Below, one piece after another: positions 57,406 to 64,000 of a stretch of 64,000 nucleotides of DNA (within the stretch, counting starts at the first letter, position 1; every line of letters starts with the position of its first letter). A program made the position numbers and the translations under genes. Source of the DNA: Cricetomys ansorgei (lineage: Eukaryota > Chordata > Mammalia > Rodentia > Nesomyidae); contig JAMJFZ010004031.1 of NCBI GenBank assembly GCA_026225945.1, positions 5,388,001-5,452,000 on the forward strand, read 5' to 3'. Under the pieces are notes generated by a model. The model had not been told where the DNA came from. It ran no database searches and was given only the letters and a program-made list of their open reading frames with translations.

Positions 57406-59465
57406 CTGTTTGTGTTTGTACTTTTCGGTGACCCCTCTTCCACAGTGCGTTTCAGCATTCTCTTTTAGCAGGTAAACGATACACGCAAAGCAGAGGGAAA
57501 GGTGACCATATTGGAGAGCCACATAGATAAACTGGTAAGAGAAAACTCCATCTGCCTGTAAGTCACTTTCTAGTTACAAGGCTCTTAGCAACCGGACAAA
57601 CCTACGTTAGCTTGGTCAGATGTAAGAGAGCAAAGCAAGCAACATAAAACCAACCAAACAAACAAACCAAAAACAGCTTTGTGCAAATGGTAGCAAAATT
57701 CATAATCTATTTGTGTCGCAATCTTGATAATTAATTTTGCCTTTAAGAGATATTTTCATTATTACTATTTCTCTTGAGCATCTGCATTATCACGGGATTT
57801 GGAGGGATAGATGCGCTGTCTCTGCAGGCAGGACTTTTCTAAACACTTGCAGGGCATACAGGTAATGCTCCTTAGACACTGGAAAGTATTTCATGTTCCC
57901 ATTTTGGGATGGCATCAAGCGAAAGCACAGTGTTAATTTAGTTATTGACCTGAGGCTATTACCGTAGTCACCTACGTATAGGTTTCTAACTATACGACAA
58001 GGTCAGAATCTCTAAAATTAGAAAAAAGATGGGATACTTGTATAATTGAGACAATATGGTGATTTTTGTTTAGAGATAGATACTTACATATTTGCATATA
58101 AAATAAGAGAGTAAGTTATTTTTTATTTTTAAAGAATTTTAATCTTTAAGTAGAAGTTAATAAGCATTCAAATTTCAGTAGGATATCTATGTTCATAAAG
58201 TAAATTTTAAATTTGTTTTCCAATTTATTCATTCACAAATGCTGTGACACTGTGACTGTGAACTACTGTGGACCTTGGTCTTTGCATGTAAGACATAATA
58301 AATATGAAAACAGTCAGTTTTCTTAGGTAAAAATTTGGAGGTAGATCACAAGGCCTCAGAGGTCAGAGTCAGCAGCAAGATTTTTTTTTGTCACTTAGTA
58401 TATGGCACTAAATATAACTTAACTCAGTTTTAGTTTGTGATCGATGAGAAAGACAATAGAATAAGAGAATGAGATTATCAGTCTAATCTTCCATTCTTCA
58501 GTTACAATCATAGCCTACTGCCTGCCCTTGAGGCCTGCATTAAGCAATATTTAAGAATCACGATAGGGTTAACCATATTAACTTTGACTATCAAACGTAC
58601 AGCATTTATTTCAGACTTAAATTTCCATAAGAATTCATGTATCTACCATAGTTGCTAAATTTCTCGCCTCTGTTACATTAGTCTCGCTACGGAAATGCCC
58701 TCACATTATCCAAACCAAAGGGTTAAAAGCATATGTGGAAGATAGGCAGAATAGTTAATTGTCTACCTTCCCTCCAAAATGTTTGAAATGTATTCATTTT
58801 GAGTGGCCATTTATCTAGCGATAGCCAACTGTGGAACAAACACTTTCACTACAACCAGAAAGCACATAATATCTTTGATAATAATTTAGATATAATGCAC
58901 CTCACCAGTGTCCCAGAAGTGAAGCTAATTTTGTAACAAAGGGACATGAGTGTTTTTGGTTTTGTTTGTTTTTTTTTTTAGATTTAGTCATCTACTGTGT
59001 GTTAAATCAATTAGAATCCAAGTCATAGCCACCACAGCAAGTATACATGCCCACCTACTATAAGCACAGTCACATTCAAAACCAGAAAAGCAAAAGGACA
59101 GCAGGGAAGGAGGAAAATGTGTTCGTAATTATTGATTTTCAAACACACTCTTTCACATGAAAAGGAAGGCTTTATTTGATTTTTCTCATTATGATACCAT
59201 TAGTCTCAGATGCGTTTAACTTGAGGCTGTGTTGAATAGCAATAGCTGAAAAGAAGAAAATAAGCCTTCCCCGCACTTACAATAATTAAATAGATTTTTT
59301 TTCCCTCAATGACAGACAACTTCAAAGCCTGGGCTATTAATTTCCCCAGGGCTGGCCAAAGAATTCCATGTGTTACATAGAATTCAGACGTCATCGTTAG
59401 ATGCTGTCAACTGGGGTGATTTTACTACTGGTTTCGTGTTTCGGCATATCTGAGGCTCATTTACT

Positions 59466-59468
<3 letters not shown>

Positions 59469-59498
<30 letters not shown>
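59469..59498. repeat. (GT)n microsatellite
   Basis: About 15 GT units. Confidence 0.95.
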
Positions 59499-59499
<1 letters not shown>

Positions 59500-60254
59500 T
59501 TAATACACCATGTTTTCAAATGGGGGAAACTTTTAAAAATACTTTCACATATTAGCAATTCAAGCTACTTTATCTATATTCACATCTGTTCCCTTTGTGG
59601 GTATTTGGGGAATTCAAGAGAAGGGGAAAGCTAAAATGCCCAGCACAGATGCAAAGCTAAGTGGCTACCTTTAGTGTTTTTAGTGTATGAAGTGAATTCG
59701 TGGCTTACTGGGGTCAGTCACAAATAGCTTAGTAAGTATTCCATATGCTACAGACAAGGCTTATTAGTATTTTATAGCCAGCGGACATGAGTCCTACCTT
59801 CCAATACTGAAATACTAGAACAATAAGGAATTAGGGCACACAGCTATTCAGTGTAATGAGAGGGAAGTGGATTAACAAAATAATAAGACTGCTCTTTATT
59901 AAGGCAACAAAACTAGCAGAGCAGCCCTACATGCCCAGAAGACTGAGTTATATTAAAAGAATATACTTACTTTTGGTAAGTCACACACCTCTTGGTTGTT
60001 CAAAATATTGTTGGAAGAGTGTGTGTTACTTGGGATCCTGTACAGCTACCTCACACAATAAATTGTCACCGACATTTTGATATTCGAGTCATTTTCTCTT
60101 ATTCCTTCTTTCTCTGTTTCCTTAACTAATGTCTTATAAAACATTTCTTGACATAATTTGATGGATTACCTGAGTGAAGGGAGTCCTGATTTTCTAGTAA
60201 TAGACAACAGAGGTTCCTGCAGGAGTTGGAGTCAAACCTGTCCTGTAGCCTGAT

Positions 60255-60354
60255 ACAGGAAAGGCCCAAAGCTGGCCTTGAACTGGAAATCCTCCTGCCT
60301 CAGGCTTCTGAGTGCTGGGATTGCAGATGGGCGTGTACCATTATGCCTGGCTAG
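60255..60354 (-). mobile_element. B1-type SINE fragment, antisense
   Basis: GCTGGCCTTGAACTGGAAAT, CCTCCTGCCTCAGGCTTCTG and AGTGCTGGGATTGCAGATGG are the complement of a diverged B1-type SINE. Confidence 0.75.
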
Positions 60355-60508
60355 CCCCTGGTTTTGTTTTTGTCGTTATTGTTGATATCCACTGTTTTCT
60401 TTGAAAATAATCAGTTAAACTCAAGAAGATCCTACATAGCAAATCTGCATCTTTTTTTTAGAAGTTGATGCAAGTAGTCCTGGATGTCTGATTTATAAAT
60501 ATCTAGCA

Positions 60509-60731
60509 CAGTGGTTCTCAACCTTCCCAGTGCTGTGATCTTTTAATACAGCTCCTCATGTTGCATTGACCTCCAACCATAAAATTATTTTTGTTGCTAC
60601 TTCATAACTGTAATTTTGCTACTATATGGATCATAATGTAAATATCTGATATGCAGATGGTCTTAGGCGACCCCTATCATAGAGTCATTCAACCCCCAAA
60701 AGAGTCGTGACCCACAAGTTGAGAACCACTG
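60509..60731. mobile_element. URR1 hAT-type DNA transposon, nearly complete
   Basis: A 223-bp element with terminal inverted repeats: CAGTGGTTCTCAACCT at the left and AAGTTGAGAACCACTG at the right. It is flanked by 8-bp near-direct repeats ATCTAGCA (60501-60508) and ATCTAACA (60732-60739), the duplication size of hAT transposons. It is non-autonomous, with no coding capacity. Confidence 0.9.
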
Positions 60732-61005
60732 ATCTAACACTTCTTCAAACGTCAGCTCTAGATTTATATCACTTCTGTAAACCCTAACAGATGAACTGGA
60801 ATGCAAAGTTGCTTTTATACATAGCTATAACGGCTTGATTTTCCAAAATAGGCTAAGAAAATTAGAAATGTGTTTTTTGATAAATTAATCTCACCACAAT
60901 CTGAGTCTAATGCAGGAGGCCAGAAATTGGAGTCTAGTTCTTTGATTTAAACCGTGAGTTAAACAAAAGTACCTCAAAACATCATAATAATTTTTCTCCA
61001 CACAG

Positions 61006-63648
61006 AGATCGCTAGTTTTCTGTCTGCCGCGGAAGAATTTCAAACCTATAGTTCTGATCTTCGCTTATGTAATGTGAATGAAACGCTTGAACTTTTGTCT
61101 AAGCCCCCAGCTCATTCCACTCAGTTTGATGCCAGACAGGAAGGCACTGCCCCAGCTTTCATCAGAGAAATATCAGATGCGGAGATAAGCATTGAAGATG
61201 TAGCTAAATTGTCTGTCACCGTCCTTGGCTCCCCCAAGCCTAAAATTCAATGGTTCTTTAATGGAGTGCTATTAACCCCTTCTGCTGACTACAAATTTGT
61301 CTTTGATGTGGATAACCACAGCCTGATCATCCTGTTCACCAAACCTGAAGACGAGGGAGAGTACACATGCATGGCCAGTAATGAACATGGAAAGGCAGTA
61401 TGCAGTGCCTACCTGAGAGTAAACCCCAAGGGTGAGAAGCACAAAGAAACAGAATCTGCAGTGAAGAAAGCCCTGGAGAAGCCTGAAGGGCCTTGTCCTC
61501 CCTACTTTTTCAAGGAGTTAAAAGCAGTCCACTGTGCTCGAGGAATCCCTGCTGTCTTTGAGTACCTGGTACATGGGGAGCCTGCCCCTACTGTTTCGTG
61601 GTTCAAAGAAAACAAGCCCCTTTATACCAATGTTTGTTACACCATCATTCACAATCCTGATGGCTCTGGGACCTTTATTGTTAACGACCCTCAGCGGGGA
61701 GACAGTGGCCAGTACATCTGTAAAGCTGAGAATGTGTGGGGGCAGTCTACCTGTGCTGCAGAGCTCACTGTGCTTCTGGAAGAGCCAGATGTGACCGATG
61801 CTGCCTGCAAAGCAGAGTCCACAACAGGAGCTCCTGATGGTTTTCTGCAAACATCAGCAAGGGGCCCCTCAGCTCAGACATTTGACTCACAGCAGGAAAT
61901 TATAGCTTTTGTCAGAGATACCATTTCCAAAGCTGCTTTAATTGCAGAAGAAAAGCTTTCTTATCAGCATAGTGTTGAAGACAGTGAACTGAGTACTGCA
62001 GTGACCACAGGGACTCAGACACTGCAACCCACTGTCATGTCCACTGCCGAGAACACAGAGGCGCTTCCTCCCACGGACAGTACTGTTCAGGGACAGCCAG
62101 GCAAAGAACCACCTCCCACTTTACAGCCGCAGACTGTCCAGCCTCAGAGAGCCCTCCCCAAAGAGGATGCTCTACAGTTTCAAGAGCCTGAGAAAACCCT
62201 CCCAAGTGCCTCATCTGCAGCACAAGTGAGTTCAGTCACAGTCAAGCCCCCAATAACCCTCTCAGCTGAACCCGAAGGAAGTTACCCACAGTCTTCAACA
62301 GAAGCTCCTGCCCGCTCGTTCCCATCCTCTGTGGCTGAAGAAACACTTCAACCGGAAGAAAGGATGGTCTCCGAAGTAGACAACGAGCAAAGAGCTCTCC
62401 TCCTGAGTCAGAGCTTAGCTGAGGGGCATGTGGAAAGTATAGAGGGCCCTGATGTTGTGATCTCTAACATGCACTCTGAGCCCCGAGTTCCTTTAGAACA
62501 CACGTGCACAGAAGAAGGCAAAATCCTGATGGCAAATGCAGACCCACTAGAGAGCGCAGGGCAAGGTGTTGCAGTGAGGTCCGAAGAGGGTAAGTCCCTG
62601 AGCTTCCCACTAGTACTTGAGGAAAAACAGGTCCTACTCAAGGAAGAGCAGTCAGAGGAGATGGCAGTGCCTACCAGCCAAACCTCTAAGTCTCAGAAAG
62701 AGCCTGAGGCAATAAAGGAAGTGAAGGAGGTTCAGGAAAGTGACCTTCTTACTAAGGAGAGTTTGTTGCCTGGTATTCCCAGGGAGCAGCGAGTAAATCT
62801 GAAGACTCAGGTTCGCAGGGCTCTGCAAGCTGCAGTGGCCAGTGAGCAAGCAAGTCTTTTCTCTGAGTGGCTAAGAAACATCGACAAGGTAGAGGTCAAA
62901 GCCATAAACTTCACTCAAGAGCCCAGAAGCATCCTGTGTACCTATCTTATTACTTCCGCGGAGTCACTAACGGAAGAGATAACTGTCACTATTGAAGACA
63001 TAGATCCTCAAATGGCCAACCTGGAAACTGAACTTAAGGATGCCTTGTGCTCTATTATATGTGAAGAGATAAACATCTTAACAGCTGAGGATCCGAGAAT
63101 TCAGAAAGAAGACAAAATAGGTATGCAGGGTGGAATAGATCACTTCTCAGAAGTACAGACAGGTGAAGCCGTCGTAGAACCGGAAGCTGAATCTAAGTAT
63201 CTTGTCTCCAAAGAAGAGGTCCATTGTTTGAAAGTGGAAAGTCAGTTCAAAGATGCAGGTTCAACTGATGAGGTTACAGAGGCTGAGACTCTGAAGTCAG
63301 AAGAAGAGAGTGGTACCCAGAAGGCTGGTACAGCAAAGTCACGAGAAGTTGAGGGTTCCTTAGCTGAGGATCACCCTACTGTACTTAAACACTTAGAGGA
63401 CACCATTTCTAAGCAAGGTGAAACTGTCCACCTTACGTCATCCATATCAAATGCCAAGGAGGTGAACTGGTATTTCAAGGGGAAACTGGTGCCTTCAGAT
63501 GCAAAGTTCAAGTGTTTGCAAGATCAGAACACCTACACTCTAGTAATCGACACAGTAGAGGCAGAGGACGAAGGAGAGTATGTCTGCCAGGCTTCGAATG
63601 ACAGTGGAAAGGCATCGACGTCAGCAAAGCTCACCGTAGGAGGAAGAG
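61006..63648 (+). CDS. Ttn: Titin exon 49: cardiac N2B exon
   Basis: A 2643-nt, phase 1-1 exon of 880 whole codons, starting EIASFLSAAEEFQTYSSDLR. In order: Ig at about 61150-61430 (PAFIREISDAEISIEDVAKL, IQWFFNG, DEGEYTCMASNEHG); Ig at about 61498-61776 (PPYFFKELKAVHCARGIPAV); the unique N2B spring sequence at about 61780-63380; and a third Ig at about 63385-63640 (VNWYFKGKLV, DEGEYVCQASNDSG). The N2B unique sequence is the cardiac-specific extensible element, known to bind FHL proteins and alphaB-crystallin and to be phosphorylated by PKA, PKG and ERK. The end is set at GAG/GTTGGA because that donor gives the phase 1 seen at other junctions; the donor is weak. Confidence 0.95.
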
Positions 63649-64000
63649 GTTGGACTTTAAGGGTGAAATGGACCAGGCTCTAACACCCACGGAGTTGGAA
63701 TAGTTTAGGCTTCATCACTGGATTTTCATTTACCCCCCACTTTTGCAGAATGCCAGCCATTGGGAATAGGAATGAAAGAAACACAGACATGATCCTGGTT
63801 ATTAACTTACATCTTTCTCTTACTGCCTTGTTGGGCCGTACATTACCATAGCCTCAGTACTACTTTTTTTTTTTTTTTGTTAATGAAACATATTCTCATA
63901 TGTTTCATAATGACAAATATGTTTTCACATGAGATTGCTTTGATAATACGCAATAGGAAGTTCTCAGTGTGTGGGCAATCCGCCACCACCAGGTCCTTCT
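63649..64000 (+). other. Intron 49 (5' part)
   Basis: 352 nt after the N2B donor, with a poly(T) run at 63865-63879. No exon was seen before the end of the window; exon 50, expected to start with an APVIK-type sequence, lies beyond it. Confidence 0.75.

Larger units (their letters stand above)
57406..61005 (+). other. Intron between novex-3 and the N2B exon
   Basis: 3.6 kb of AT-rich sequence with a GT microsatellite (59469-59498), a B1-type SINE fragment and a URR1 transposon. No exon-like stretch was seen. The acceptor CTCCACACAG ends at 61005. Confidence 0.8.
1..64000 (+). other. Ttn: Titin gene, 5' part (exon 4 to exon 49, human-style numbering)
   Basis: Titin is the giant sarcomeric protein that spans from Z-disc to M-band in striated muscle. 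It sets passive stiffness and acts as an assembly scaffold. The window holds 45 exons on one strand, and their translations follow the known titin order from Z2 to the N2B region. Exon phases join correctly throughout, except for a one-base insertion in the exon at 32765. The first three exons (5' UTR, start codon, Z1) lie upstream and the rest of the gene lies downstream. Exon numbers are mine, counted from the Z2 exon as exon 4; they agree with the human positions of novex-1 (45), novex-3 (48) and N2B (49). Confidence 0.98.

Overview
The window is vertebrate genomic DNA from a muroid rodent. It carries B1, B2, ID, Lx-type L1 and URR1 repeats and CA/TG microsatellites, and every exon lies on the + strand between GT/AG splice sites. 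It covers the 5' part of the titin gene (Ttn), from inside the intron before the Z2 Ig exon to just past the cardiac N2B exon. I recognised it from the encoded protein: Z2, the SP-rich linker, Z-repeats, Z-disc Ig domains, proximal tandem Ig segment, novex-1 exon, novex-3 exon and N2B exon. I placed 45 exons. Numbering the Z2 exon as 4 puts the large Z8-Z10 exon at 28, novex-1 at 45, novex-3 at 48 and N2B at 49, which agrees with the human scheme. The species was not determined.

Layout. 1-2570: Z2 and the start of the SPXR-type phosphorylation linker. 7027-16451: linker end and seven Z-repeats (alpha-actinin binding), with long repeat-rich introns. 17782-24948: Z-disc linkers and Ig domains Z3-Z6. 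25055-27026: Z7-Z10. 27160-44287: proximal tandem Ig segment, mostly one Ig per exon with phase-1 boundaries. 45390-45764: novex-1 cassette. 49766-49822: an 18-codon linker exon. 50887-57167: the very large novex-3 terminal exon with its own stop codon and an ATTAAA polyadenylation signal. 61006-63648: the N2B exon, with three Ig domains around a long unique spring sequence. Novex-3 use ends the protein in the I-band. Skipping it to reach N2B gives full-length cardiac titin.

The most unusual points are these. (1) The exon encoding the eighth I-band Ig has one extra A in an A7 run, which breaks the frame and makes it 262 nt long where its neighbours are 261. (2) The intron between the sixth and seventh Z-repeat exons holds two decayed Z-repeat exons, evidence of a longer ancestral array. 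(3) A decayed Ig-like stretch lies where the novex-2 exon should be, and no intact novex-2 exon is visible. (4) A B1 element sits about 20 nt from the acceptor of the third Z-repeat exon. (5) Novex-3 contains a homogenised 33-bp coding minisatellite. No prokaryotic genes, CRISPR arrays or other protein-coding genes were found.
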